Source: NZ13-RE01 sp049718665 (lineage in GTDB: Bacteria > Dictyoglomota > Dictyoglomia > Dictyoglomales > Dictyoglomaceae). Taken from it: a DNA stretch of 64,000 nt. The stretch covers positions 1 through 64,000 of the forward strand of contig JBNARO010000007.1 in assembly GCA_049718665.1 (NCBI GenBank), written 5' to 3'. The notes under the pieces were generated by a model. That model saw only the letters and a program-made list of their open reading frames with translations. It was not told where the DNA came from and searched no databases. This document shows positions 42,510-51,663 of the stretch, in pieces; position 1 is the stretch's first letter, and each line of letters starts with the position of its first letter. Both the position numbers and the translations under genes were made by a program.

Positions 42510-44225
42510 TGCCTTTTCTGGTTTTATAAAGATTGTTTTTTCATTTTTATATACTACGAAGCCAGGTTTTCCTCCTTTCGGTTTTTGAACATATTTTCTT
42601 TTTGTATAATCCACTGCTACATAGGAAGAATTTTTTCCTTTACTGAAATACGCTGCTAAAGACGCTACCTCTTCTATAATTTCTTGAGGTATTTCTTCTT
42701 TTGATTTTAATTTTAAAATGACATGAGCACCTGGTGTCCCTCGAGCATGGAACCATAAGTCTTCTGGACTTGCTATATTAAAGGTAAGATAATCATTTTG
42801 GCGATTATTCTTCCCTACATATACTTCATGTCCTGAAGATGTTATAAATTTATATGGCTCTGACTTTTTCTTTTTTCTCTCTTTCTCTCTTTTCTTTTTA
42901 ATATATCCTTCATTAATTAGTTCTTCTTCTATCTCTTGAAGTTCTGTAAAGTTATTACTATTTTCTAATGCTACATCTAAAGAATTAAGATAATAAATTT
43001 CTTCTTCCAATTTTTCAAGTTGTTCTTTTATAACAGAAATTCCTCTTTTTAACTTTTTATATCTTTTAAAATATCTTTGAGCATTATCTACAGGGGATAA
43101 AGAAGGGTCTAATTCTATTTCTAAAAGTTCATTTTTTTCACTATAAGGATTAGGGAGAAGAACTTTTTCTGTTCCTTTTTTTATTTCCTTTTGATATAAA
43201 AGAAGAATCTCTCCTTTAATTTTAAGGATTTCAGCTGATTCTCCCTCTTTTATCCTTTCTATAAACTCATTCTTTTTCTTATTAATTTTTTCTAAATTAC
43301 TCTCAATAATATCCTTCAATCTCTTTTTAAGTTGATCCAAAAGAAAAGTCTCTAAGGAGAAGGAATAAATATAATCTATAGCTTCTGTAAGGGTTTTAAA
43401 TTCCTTTTTCTTTAAATCTTTAAATATTTCTAAAGAAAAGACAGAAAAGGTATAAGGATTATTATTTAAAAAATAGACTAAAAATTGAAAATCTTTATTA
43501 ATGATTTTTTCTTTAAATTTTAAAATCTCTCTCTTTAATTCTTCTTTTTCTTCAGAGCTTAGAGATTTATAATTTTTATCTTCAACATTCCTTGCTATTT
43601 CTTCTGATAATAAGGGATTTATATATAGGATGTCTTTCAAAAGAATTTCTTTTACTGATTTCTCTTTATCTAAAGTCTTTTCAATATTTTCTTCAGTTAT
43701 ATTCAAAATAGAGATTTTCTCACTTCTTGGTGGATACAGATATATTTCTCCTGGAAGAATCTCTCTAAATCTACTTTTTTCACTACTAACATGCTTTATA
43801 GCATCTAAAATAATATTATTCTCATTAACTAAAATTATATTACTATATTTCCCCATAAGTTCTATAATAAGTTTTTTCTTTGATTCATCTAATCTTTGAA
43901 ATATGAACTCCACAATTCTTTCTTGAGGGATAAGATACCAATCTATAATTCTTGCGCCCTCCAAATATTTTCGCAGAAACATGGCAAAGGGAGGGGGATT
44001 TGTAGGATAAGGAAAATCTTTTTTAGTTAATTGTATCCTATATAACTGAGGATGAACAGAGAGAGATAATGTAAATTTCCCTTCCTTTGGTGAATATAGA
44101 TGGAGAAAAATTTCAGTATTTCCTATTTGATATACCCTTTCCACTAAAGAGTTTTTTAATCTTTCATAAAGCTCTCTATATAAAATTTCTAAAGTTAAAA
44201 GATCAAAACTTAATTTCAGATTCAT
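42483..44225 (-). CDS. rqcH: Ribosome quality control protein RqcH (NFACT/FbpA family)
   Basis: A 580-residue NFACT protein: N-terminal NFACT-N (residues 1-190), HhH and a long coiled coil (about 250-430, very Lys/Glu rich), and the C-terminal NFACT-R/DUF814 domain (ITSSGHEVYVGKNNRQNDYL; DLWFHARGTPGAHVIL; VDYTKRKYVQKPKGGKPGFV). RqcH binds stalled 50S subunits and recruits tRNA-Ala to add C-terminal alanine tails. The motif often given as Asp-Arg in NFACT-N reads Glu102-Arg103 here (PQERIVEF). Confidence 0.88.
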   Translation of the reverse strand: MNLKLSFDLLTLEILYRELYERLKNSLVERVYQIGNTEIFLHLYSPKEGKFTLSLSVHPQLYRIQLTKKDFPYPTNPPPFAMFLRKYLEGARIIDWYLIPQERIVEFIFQRLDESKKKLIIELMGKYSNIILVNENNIILDAIKHVSSEKSRFREILPGEIYLYPPRSEKISILNITEENIEKTLDKEKSVKEILLKDILYINPLLSEEIARNVEDKNYKSLSSEEKEELKREILKFKEKIINKDFQFLVYFLNNNPYTFSVFSLEIFKDLKKKEFKTLTEAIDYIYSFSLETFLLDQLKKRLKDIIESNLEKINKKKNEFIERIKEGESAEILKIKGEILLLYQKEIKKGTEKVLLPNPYSEKNELLEIELDPSLSPVDNAQRYFKRYKKLKRGISVIKEQLEKLEEEIYYLNSLDVALENSNNFTELQEIEEELINEGYIKKKREKERKKKKSEPYKFITSSGHEVYVGKNNRQNDYLTFNIASPEDLWFHARGTPGAHVILKLKSKEEIPQEIIEEVASLAAYFSKGKNSSYVAVDYTKRKYVQKPKGGKPGFVVYKNEKTIFIKPEKALEFISQLV

Positions 44226-44245
44226 ACTAAAATTTTCTCAATTCC

Positions 44246-44536
44246 TTACTCTTCCTTTATTATTTCCCCGCCTTCTACTTCTTGGAAAGTAATTTCCCAT
44301 TGAGGACTAAATTCTATATGTAATCTCATAAGATTAGGACACTTTTCACCTAAAACATCTTTCCATAGTTCGTATTTAATAATTTGGTCCTGCGGACCAA
44401 ATTCTGGATTTGATTCTTCCCGTGCACGAATTCTTACAAGAATGATTTCTCCACACTTTTTACATCTAACTTTAATATTAAAAGTTAATGGGGGTAAAGG
44501 TGTTGGCGTAAAAAGCTTTTTTAACCATCTAAACAT
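44246..44536 (-). CDS. Small protein with a Cys-pair (zinc-ribbon-like), unknown function
   Basis: A 96-residue protein: basic, proline-rich N-terminus, FNIKVRCKKCGEIILVRIRA with a CxxC knuckle, then GEKCPNLMRLHIEFSPQWEI. Only three Cys are present, so a full zinc ribbon is uncertain. No family recognised. A good GGAGGT RBS and the extended -10 at 44593-44585 (-) support it as a gene. Confidence 0.6.
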   Translation of the reverse strand: MFRWLKKLFTPTPLPPLTFNIKVRCKKCGEIILVRIRAREESNPEFGPQDQIIKYELWKDVLGEKCPNLMRLHIEFSPQWEITFQEVEGGEIIKEE

Positions 44537-44584
44537 TTTTCTACCTCCATTGTTTTTCTTTAAACATAAATATAGAGCTTATAT

Positions 44585-44644
44585 ATTATACCATTTTTGT
44601 CAGAAATCTTAATCCTTGACAGCGAAGAGTAAAAATTTTAAAAT
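44585..44644. promoter_or_regulatory. Divergent promoters: zinc-ribbon gene (-) and ROK gene (+)
   Basis: Minus: TGGTATAAT at 44593-44585. Plus: TTGACA (44616-44621), 17-nt spacer, TAAAAT (44639-44644), 53 nt before the ROK start. The ROK promoter is near consensus. Confidence 0.65.
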
Positions 44645-44696
44645 TAAATCGATTTTCTTTCTTAACGAAATAAATTTAAAAAGGGGTAGGAAAAAA

Positions 44697-45884
44697 ATGG
44701 TATTTATAAGAACAGGAGAGACAGGGAAAGTTGCCCAGCAAAGGGAGATTAATAAAACAATTATCTTAAATGGATTTTTAAGGTATAGAAAGATATCGAG
44801 AACTGATTTAGCAAGAAAATTTAATTTGAGTAAAAGTACTGTCACTCGTCTTGTAAATCATCTTATTTCTGAGAACATGATAAGAGAGGTTGGAAGTCTT
44901 TCAAAAGGTTTGGGAAGGAAAGCAATCATATTAAGCTTAAATCCAGAATATAAAAAGGCTATATCTATAAAAATTGGGGTTACTATTTCCACCATAGCAA
45001 GAGTAAATTTTGCTATGAAGATTGAGGATTATTGGAATTTTCAAACTCCTGAAAATCCTGGGGAATTTATTAATAGAGTCCTCGAAGGAATAGATAGATT
45101 ATTTCCTGAAAGGAGAGAAAAAATTCATGCTATAGGAATTGGAGTTCCTGGAATTGTGGATGACAGTTTCCAAAATATAGTTATTGCTCCAAATTTAAGG
45201 TGGAAAAATATCCCATTAGCAATTTTATTAAAAGAAAAAATAAAAGATTCCTTTGGAATTAATATACCAATAAAAATGGATAATGAAGCTAATTTAGCGG
45301 TAGTTGCAGAAGGAATGTTAGGAGAGAGAATAGGGTATAATGACCTAAATATTGTATATGTGTTTATTGGGGAAGGAATTGGAACAGGATTAATATTAGA
45401 TGGAAAATTATATAGAGGGAAAAAGAATACTGCAGGAGAATTTGGGCATATGGTTATATTTAAAGGTGGAATTCCTTGTAAGTGTGGAAATAATGGATGC
45501 TGGGAAAGATATGCATCTTTGTCCAGCCCTGTAAGTAAAGAATTAGGTATTGATCTTAAGTCTGAGGAAATAAGTATTAAGAACAGAGAACTTTTAAAAG
45601 AATTTTCTTATGAAATTTCAGTAGGAATAATAAATATTGTAAATGGACTTAATCCTGATGTGATAATTTTAGGAGGTCCTTTAATAACCTCTAAAACTAT
45701 CTCTTTTTGGAACGAGGTAAAGAAGGAAATTGTAGAAAATGTGAAAAAATATAGTATTACTGAAGAAGCAGGAAAAGTAAGAATTGAGCTTACTTCTTTT
45801 TTAGAGTTCCCTGCTGAATTAATTGGGGCTGGAATTTGGGCTTTCTGGGATATTTTTGAGGGTCCTGTACTTTCTACAATTTGA
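44697..45884 (+). CDS. ROK-family transcriptional regulator (NagC/XylR type)
   Basis: A 395-residue repressor: N-terminal winged HTH (ISRTDLARKFNLSKSTVTRLVNHLI), then a ROK domain with AIGIGVPGIVD, NEANLAVVAE, FIGEGIGTGLILDGKLYRG, AGEFGHMV and zinc motif CKCGNNGCWERYAS. The HTH marks it as a regulator rather than a sugar kinase. Probably senses a sugar for one of the nearby glycan genes (glucan phosphorylase lies convergent, nagA further on). The ATG at 44697 follows GGGGTAGG; an in-frame TTG at 44616 is the -35. Confidence 0.88.
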   Translation: MVFIRTGETGKVAQQREINKTIILNGFLRYRKISRTDLARKFNLSKSTVTRLVNHLISENMIREVGSLSKGLGRKAIILSLNPEYKKAISIKIGVTISTIARVNFAMKIEDYWNFQTPENPGEFINRVLEGIDRLFPERREKIHAIGIGVPGIVDDSFQNIVIAPNLRWKNIPLAILLKEKIKDSFGINIPIKMDNEANLAVVAEGMLGERIGYNDLNIVYVFIGEGIGTGLILDGKLYRGKKNTAGEFGHMVIFKGGIPCKCGNNGCWERYASLSSPVSKELGIDLKSEEISIKNRELLKEFSYEISVGIINIVNGLNPDVIILGGPLITSKTISFWNEVKKEIVENVKKYSITEEAGKVRIELTSFLEFPAELIGAGIWAFWDIFEGPVLSTI

Positions 45885-45910
45885 TTTCCCAATTCCTTCC
45901 CCTCCTTTTT

Positions 45911-47611
45911 TTAAATCCTCCTAAAGTAAGCATCAGTAATATATCTTTTCATCATTCTATGAGCATTGAAATAAGAAGCAATACTTCCTATAGAATTTTT
46001 CATTATTTGAATCCATTGATCTGGCTGATGATAATACATAGGAATAATAATATATTCTAACTTGTTATATAAATCATCTATCTCCTCTTGAATATGATTC
46101 TCTATGTTTTTCTCCTCTTTTGGAGATGGACCAATAGACCATCCCGTAACTCCTTCTAAATGTCCCTCTATCCACCATCCATCAAGAACACTAAAATTGA
46201 TTACTCCATTATGAGCAGCCTTCATTCCACTAGTTCCTGATGCCTCTAATGGTCTTTGTGGAGTATTTAACCAAACATCAACTCCTGCTATAATTTTCTT
46301 TGCCATGTCCATATTATAGTCCTGGAGATAGACAATCTTAATATCATTTTTTAACTCCTGAATATAATTAAAAATTTCTTTGATTAATCTTTTCCCCTCT
46401 TCATCCTTTGGATGAGCTTTCCCAGCATAAACAATCTGTAAAGCTCCTTTTCTTTTTACTTTTCTTAAACGATTAAGATCTGAGAAAAGTAAATGCGGTC
46501 TTTTATATGCAGTAGCCCTTCTTGCAAAACCTAAGGTAAGAACATTTTCGTCAAACTTTATCTTCGTTTGAGAATAGATATAGTCTATTAGCTCTCTTTT
46601 TGCCTCTTGATGGGCTTCCCAAATTTTCTCGTCAGGTATTATTTCTACCCTTGCTAAGAGTTCTGGTTCATTAGCCCATCCAGGTATATATTCATCATAT
46701 AACTTTCTAAAACTTTCTGTAGTCCAAGTAAAAGAATGGACTCCATTAGTTATTGCAGATATTTTTCTCCCAGGAAACATAGCAGAAGAAACTTCTTGGT
46801 GTCTTTTAGCAACTCCATTTACATAGCCGGAAAGATTTAAAGCTAAAAGGGTCATATTTAATTCTTTTTCCCCACCAAATTTTGTTAGAAGGTCAGAGGA
46901 AATAAAGTCTCCAAGAATTCTTTTAACTAAATCATAAGAGAATCTGTCATGTCCTGCTTCTACTGGAGTATGAGTTGTAAAGACACATTTTTCTCTAACA
47001 CTTTCTAATCTTTCTTCTATAGGTCTTCCATCAGTTTTATTTAAAAGCTCTAAGGTAAGCAATGCAGAATGTCCCTCATTAATATGATACTTCCTTATAT
47101 TAAGCCCTAAAGCCTCTAAAACTCTTGCACCACCAATTCCTAATACCATTTCTTGCTTTAAACGATAGCTAGCGTCTCCTCCATAAAGATAATCTGTAAT
47201 ATTCCTATCTTCTGGAGAATTTTCAGGAAGATTTGTATCTAAAAAGATGACAGGAACGTTAGATCCTATATATGAAGTCCAATAATAAACCCAAGGTTTA
47301 ATGAAGACCTTCCTTCCTTCAATATCTATAGATACTTTTATAGGTAGTGGGGTCAAAAAATCTTCGGGATTCCAATCATAAGGTAGTTCCTTCTGAATTC
47401 CATCCTCAGTAATTACCTGCTTAAAATATCCCTTTCTACTTATAAGAGTAACAGCAACAAAGGGTATATTAAGGTCTGCTGCAGTTCTTACAGTATCTCC
47501 TGCCAAAACTCCTAATCCACCACTATAGGTAGGAATTTCTGATATTAATGCGATCTCCATTGAAAAATAGGCAACAACTTGTTCTTTTTTCAAAAGCTCA
47601 AAAATATCCAT
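45911..47611 (-). CDS. glgP: Alpha-glucan phosphorylase, short type (GT35)
   Basis: A 566-residue phosphorylase that releases glucose-1-phosphate from maltodextrin or glycogen. N-terminus AYFSMEIALISEIPTYSGGLGVLAGD; HINEGHSALL; FTTHTPVEAGHD; TNGVHSFTW; and the PLP-binding EASGTSGMKAAHNGV. At under 600 residues it belongs to the short bacterial/archaeal subfamily. It would take oligosaccharides produced by the GH57 enzyme after uptake. GGAGGT precedes the ATG. Confidence 0.92.
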   Translation of the reverse strand: MDIFELLKKEQVVAYFSMEIALISEIPTYSGGLGVLAGDTVRTAADLNIPFVAVTLISRKGYFKQVITEDGIQKELPYDWNPEDFLTPLPIKVSIDIEGRKVFIKPWVYYWTSYIGSNVPVIFLDTNLPENSPEDRNITDYLYGGDASYRLKQEMVLGIGGARVLEALGLNIRKYHINEGHSALLTLELLNKTDGRPIEERLESVREKCVFTTHTPVEAGHDRFSYDLVKRILGDFISSDLLTKFGGEKELNMTLLALNLSGYVNGVAKRHQEVSSAMFPGRKISAITNGVHSFTWTTESFRKLYDEYIPGWANEPELLARVEIIPDEKIWEAHQEAKRELIDYIYSQTKIKFDENVLTLGFARRATAYKRPHLLFSDLNRLRKVKRKGALQIVYAGKAHPKDEEGKRLIKEIFNYIQELKNDIKIVYLQDYNMDMAKKIIAGVDVWLNTPQRPLEASGTSGMKAAHNGVINFSVLDGWWIEGHLEGVTGWSIGPSPKEEKNIENHIQEEIDDLYNKLEYIIIPMYYHQPDQWIQIMKNSIGSIASYFNAHRMMKRYITDAYFRRI

Positions 47612-47654
47612 AGTTCGACCTCCTATGTGAAAATAATCTTAAAACCTTAGAGTA

Positions 47655-47683
47655 ATAATACCTTAATTTGGCATGAAATGCAA
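47655..47683 (-). promoter_or_regulatory. glgP promoter
   Basis: Minus strand TTGCAT (47683-47678), 17-nt spacer, TATTAT (47660-47655), 44 nt before the glgP ATG. Confidence 0.6.
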
Positions 47684-47748
47684 ATTAATAAAATTAAAAG
47701 AAATTTAGATTTTATAATGCTTTCTTTGATAAATAACAGGTGTTAATA

Positions 47749-47767
47749 AGTGAAGTTATACTTCACT
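47749..47767 (-). terminator. Small hairpin at the end of the FTR1 gene
   Basis: AGTGAAGT, TAT, ACTTCACT: a perfect 8-bp stem overlapping the FTR1 stop codon, followed on the minus strand by TATTAAC. Weak terminator. Confidence 0.4.
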
Positions 47768-48563
47768 CTTTGGCTCTAATGAGAGAAATAAAAATTAATA
47801 AATATCCTGTCTGTAAGATTAATCTTCCCCACTCCATGGAGGTGGAATAACCAAAAAGGATTGCAAAAATAGAGCCAACTGCCCCTTTATGATAGAAAAT
47901 ACTTTCCTGGGAAATAGGTAAGCTATAAGCTTCTTCTCCTAAAAAGTAAAGAGAAATTCCTTTTTCTTCTAAAAATTCTATTAACTCATGGGTTCCATAA
48001 CCTATGAGCCCACTTGCTATAAAAATTAGTAAGATAGAAGTATAATAAAAAAAGGATTTCAAATTGATTTTTAGACCCACCGTATATATGAGGTATGTTA
48101 ATAAAAAGGCACTTACTATTCCCAAGGTAAAGCTAAATAATGTTCCAAAGAGATCTTTTGTAAAAAAGGGAATTAAGAATAAAATAGTTTCTAACACTTC
48201 TCTAAAAATTATCACAAAAGAAAAAAGAATTAAAGCTATAGGATTTAGACTTTTTGAAACTTTACTTTCAATCTCTTCCTTTATATATCTTCCTTTTTTT
48301 GACATCCAATAAATTACTGAGGTCAAGACAATCACTGCTAAGTAAGAGGCGATTCCCTCAAAAAGCTCTTTTTCTTTTATTCCACCATAAAGAGTGAAGA
48401 TAATAATGCTTAATAAAATTCCTAATAAAATAGAAAATCCTGTCCCTATCCATACTTCCTTTTTAGCACTTTCTCTTCCAGTTCTTTTAAGATAAGCTAA
48501 AATTATTCCTAAAATTAACATGGCTTCTAAACTTTCTCTAAAAACTATCAAAAACTGAGCCAT
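47763..48563 (-). CDS. FTR1-family high-affinity iron permease
   Basis: A 266-residue membrane protein with seven hydrophobic helices. Two REXXE iron-relay motifs are present: FRESLEAML (residues 8-16) and FREVLETIL. These are diagnostic for FTR1/EfeU. No EfeO or EfeB partner is adjacent, so it may work alone on ferrous iron, as expected in an anaerobe. AAGGAGGA precedes the ATG. Confidence 0.88.
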   Translation of the reverse strand: MAQFLIVFRESLEAMLILGIILAYLKRTGRESAKKEVWIGTGFSILLGILLSIIIFTLYGGIKEKELFEGIASYLAVIVLTSVIYWMSKKGRYIKEEIESKVSKSLNPIALILFSFVIIFREVLETILFLIPFFTKDLFGTLFSFTLGIVSAFLLTYLIYTVGLKINLKSFFYYTSILLIFIASGLIGYGTHELIEFLEEKGISLYFLGEEAYSLPISQESIFYHKGAVGSIFAILFGYSTSMEWGRLILQTGYLLIFISLIRAKE

Positions 48564-48652
48564 AATATATATCCTCCTTATTGCAAAAATTTTTCATCTA
48601 AATTCTACTACTATTTTGGTATAAATTCAATAGTATAATCTGTATGTAATGG

Positions 48653-49744
48653 TTAAATATAATTAAAACCTGGAAGAGGAAGAGGGAGAGGAAAAACTTT
48701 TTTCCAATCTCCCTCCCATTTTCTTTCTAATCCTCCCAATACAAATTCAGGAAGGTCTTCTTTTTTTATATTATACATGTCCCTTCCTATCTTTATATTC
48801 ACTCCATCTTCTACTTTTTCGTAATCAAATTTATCTACCCTTTCCTTTATATATTTAATTATTGAGGAAAAAAGACAGTCTTCGTCTATAATTTTCCATG
48901 TATGATGCCAAGGCATCTCTCTAACTTCAGAGGGTGTGTAATCTTTTAGAAATATAAGAAGTTCTTTATCCCAGGAGGGGATAGGAAGAATTATTTTTTT
49001 ATCTTGAGAAAGTAATGCTAATGCATTAAATATAAAGTATCGAGAACCCGCATATTCTTCTATAGTAATTTCCTCATTATCTTCTATAGAGGTTAGGAAA
49101 TATCCTAAGGAAATATTATTTTTCAAAACAGTATAAATTTTTAATCTATGGGCTAATTTAAAATTTCTCTCTTGTAGTTTTGCTAAAGTATTAAAAGATT
49201 TAATAATTGTACTCCAAAAAATCTGAGATCTGAAATATCTTGTTCTTTCAGTTTGATATATATCTTTTAAATTATCCCAATCTATTTCCTCTTTAACATC
49301 CACATCTTCCCTCATTGGGATACTCTCTAATTCATAAACAAAAAGTCTTCCTACTTTTTTGCTTCCTCCTCGAGTATATAAAGCCCTTGTTCCAGAGATT
49401 AACATAAGAGGAATTTTTTTATGTTTTAATCTTCTCTCAATTTCTTTTAAAAGAATAGAAGCATATCCTTTTCCTCTATAATTAGGGTGAGTACATACAG
49501 AACCTATACATCCCACAGGAATAAAATTTCCAAGAATTATCAATTCTTGAGGTAAAGACCCAAAGTGAGATACAATTTTCCCATTTTCTTTGATTATTAA
49601 AAGATTCTCTAAATTATCTTTAGAAAAGAGAAGAGGGAATTCTATTTCCATAGAAGGATAAAAATCTTTTCTAAAAGTATCATTTACCAGTTTCAAAAGC
49701 TCCTGTAAATCTGCATAAGAAGGATTACATATTTCCACTTTCAA
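48653..49744 (-). CDS. GNAT-family N-acetyltransferase (long, Eis-like layout)
   Basis: A 363-residue protein: a GNAT domain in residues 1-150 with the acetyl-CoA loop VCTHPNYRGKGYASILL, and a C-terminal ~200-residue extension of mixed alpha/beta that I cannot assign; the overall layout resembles Eis-type acetyltransferases. It overlaps nagA by 20 bp, so it is part of the amino-sugar operon and might acetylate a sugar amine; that is inference. Confidence 0.78.
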   Translation of the reverse strand: MKVEICNPSYADLQELLKLVNDTFRKDFYPSMEIEFPLLFSKDNLENLLIIKENGKIVSHFGSLPQELIILGNFIPVGCIGSVCTHPNYRGKGYASILLKEIERRLKHKKIPLMLISGTRALYTRGGSKKVGRLFVYELESIPMREDVDVKEEIDWDNLKDIYQTERTRYFRSQIFWSTIIKSFNTLAKLQERNFKLAHRLKIYTVLKNNISLGYFLTSIEDNEEITIEEYAGSRYFIFNALALLSQDKKIILPIPSWDKELLIFLKDYTPSEVREMPWHHTWKIIDEDCLFSSIIKYIKERVDKFDYEKVEDGVNIKIGRDMYNIKKEDLPEFVLGGLERKWEGDWKKVFPLPLPLPGFNYI

Positions 49745-50888
49745 AAACTACTCTCCCTTCTACCATAGTCATCTTTACTTGGAAATTATCATCAAAAATA
49801 GTTATATCTGCATCTTTTCCTATCTCAAGACTTCCTTTTTTGTTTTCTATCTCTAAGAGTAAAGAGGGAGAATAAGAAGCTATAAATACAGCATCTTCTA
49901 ATTTAAATCCTCCCTTTTCTACCATATTCTTTACTGCTGTATTCAAGGTCAGGGTGCTTCCTGCGATAGTCCCATCAGAAAGAGTAGCTTTTCCATCTTT
50001 AACAATTACTCTTTGCCCTGCTAATTTATACTCTCCATCAGAAAGCCCTGTTGCCATCATGGCATCAGTAATTAAGATAATTTTTTCCTTAGGTTTTATC
50101 CTCCCTACTAATTTGAGAATATAAGGAGAAAGATGAATCCCATCAGCAATAATTTCTACACTTAATTTATCGTTTGTCAAAGCTACCCCTACAATTCCTG
50201 GTTCTCTATGGTGAAGAGGACGCATGCCATTAAAAAGATGAGTAATATGGCAAAGCCCTAAAGAGATTGCTTTCTCTAAATCTTCTGATACCGCATCAGT
50301 ATGTCCTGCAGAGATTTTTACCCCCTTTTCATTAAGGTATTTTATAATTTCAAAATTTCCTTCCACTTCAGGCGCCAAGGTTATTAATTTTACATTTTTT
50401 GTTAGTAATCTTTTTAAGATTTCAATGTTTGGAGATATAATAGAGTCTTCTCTTTGGGCTCCTTTATATTTTTTATTTAAAAATGGACCCTCTAAATTGA
50501 TTCCTAAGACTTTTGCTCCTTTTATTTCTTTTTCTTGTTTCTCCATAAATTTTCCAACAGTATCTATAGCTTTTTCCATATCACTTAAGGGAGCAGTGAG
50601 AACAGTAGGAAGAAAGCTTGTAGTTCCTTTACTGGCAATAAATCTTGAGATAGTATCTATAGCAGATTCTTCCCCATCAATAATATCTTTTCCATAAGCC
50701 CCATGAATATGAATATCAATAAATCCTGGAGAGATATAACAATTTTTAAAATCAATTATTCTTTGAAAATTTTCTTGATTTTTGCTTTCGCCTACATAAA
50801 TAATTTTATTACCTTCCACCCCTACCGCTCCATTCTCAATAATTTTTTGGGGAGTAATTACTTTCCCTAAAATTAAAATCCTTTCCAT
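49725..50888 (-). CDS. nagA: N-acetylglucosamine-6-phosphate deacetylase
   Basis: A 387-residue amidohydrolase: PGFIDIHIHGAYGKDIIDG (metal HxH), NLEGPFLN with the metal Glu, ISAGHTDA, HLFNGMRPLHHREPG and LITDAMMATG with the catalytic Asp. Converts GlcNAc-6-P to GlcN-6-P and acetate. Preceded by the SIS gene (11-nt gap) and followed by GNAT. No nagB homologue is seen in the window, although the SIS protein could do an isomerase-type step. Confidence 0.92.
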   Translation of the reverse strand: MERILILGKVITPQKIIENGAVGVEGNKIIYVGESKNQENFQRIIDFKNCYISPGFIDIHIHGAYGKDIIDGEESAIDTISRFIASKGTTSFLPTVLTAPLSDMEKAIDTVGKFMEKQEKEIKGAKVLGINLEGPFLNKKYKGAQREDSIISPNIEILKRLLTKNVKLITLAPEVEGNFEIIKYLNEKGVKISAGHTDAVSEDLEKAISLGLCHITHLFNGMRPLHHREPGIVGVALTNDKLSVEIIADGIHLSPYILKLVGRIKPKEKIILITDAMMATGLSDGEYKLAGQRVIVKDGKATLSDGTIAGSTLTLNTAVKNMVEKGGFKLEDAVFIASYSPSLLLEIENKKGSLEIGKDADITIFDDNFQVKMTMVEGRVVFESGNM

Positions 50889-50899
50889 AAAACTTCTCC

Positions 50900-51622
50900 T
50901 TAAAAACTTTTTATTCTTTCTTTATACTTTTTAATTAATTTTTCATTATTTTCTTCCGCTCCTTCAGTATTTGCGCTTATAAAAATAGGAGGTGTAATTT
51001 TCTCTTTCTCTAATCTTTCTGCTACTTCTACAAATATAGTATGAAGAATAGTAGCAGAGACAACAGTAGATATGGGGCCAACTTTTATTTCACTTTTTTC
51101 AAGCTCTATTGATGCATCTCCTATGGGACCTGGGATTGGAATTATTAAGTCTGCCACATCTTTAAGATGTTTTCCTGAAGAATGTCTTGAGGGGAACACT
51201 TTTGAATATTCAAGATTAGTAAGGGCTATAACAAAAAGCCCTTTTCTTTTTCCTTCTATTGCCACATCTATAGGTAGAGCATTTCTACCAGAGTAAGAAA
51301 TCACAAAAAGAATTTCTCCCTCTTTTAAATCATATCTATCCAAAATTATTTTACCATATCCTTCTAATCTTTCCATAAAGGAGCTTTTTAGTGCTCCCTC
51401 ATGAAGCATAATGCTACTATCGAAAATAGGATTTATGCAAGCAAAACCTCCAGCTCTATAAAAGAGTTCCTCACAAAGAATATGAGAATGACCCGCTCCA
51501 AAAATATGGATAATACCACCATTTTTTATAACCTCTACTATTTTTTCAATGGCTTTTTCTATCTCTTTCTCTTGATCTTTTATCTTGGGAAGAATCTTTA
51601 AAACCTCTTCTAAATATTTCAA
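50900..51622 (-). CDS. SIS-domain phosphosugar-binding protein (UPF0309-like)
   Basis: A 240-residue SIS protein: HIFGAGHSHILCEELFYRAGG at the N-terminus, FVISYSGRNALPIDVA as the phosphosugar loop, and ADLIIPIPGPIGDAS. Resembles the sugar isomerase-domain UPF0309 family. It heads the nagA operon, so a role in amino-sugar-phosphate recycling is likely. The start is a TTG 8 nt after GGAGG; there is no in-frame ATG in a better position. Confidence 0.82.
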   Translation of the reverse strand: MKYLEEVLKILPKIKDQEKEIEKAIEKIVEVIKNGGIIHIFGAGHSHILCEELFYRAGGFACINPIFDSSIMLHEGALKSSFMERLEGYGKIILDRYDLKEGEILFVISYSGRNALPIDVAIEGKRKGLFVIALTNLEYSKVFPSRHSSGKHLKDVADLIIPIPGPIGDASIELEKSEIKVGPISTVVSATILHTIFVEVAERLEKEKITPPIFISANTEGAEENNEKLIKKYKERIKSF

Positions 51623-51645
51623 CTATTTTACCTCCTTTCCTTAAG

Positions 51646-51660
51646 TGATATATCATTATA
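51646..51660 (-). promoter_or_regulatory. Promoter -10 and palindrome of the SIS-nagA operon
   Basis: TATAAT on the minus strand (51660-51655) overlaps the next gene's 3' end, and TGATATATCA (51646-51655) is a perfect 10-bp palindrome at the expected +1: a possible operator. Confidence 0.45.
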
Positions 51661-51663
51661 ACA

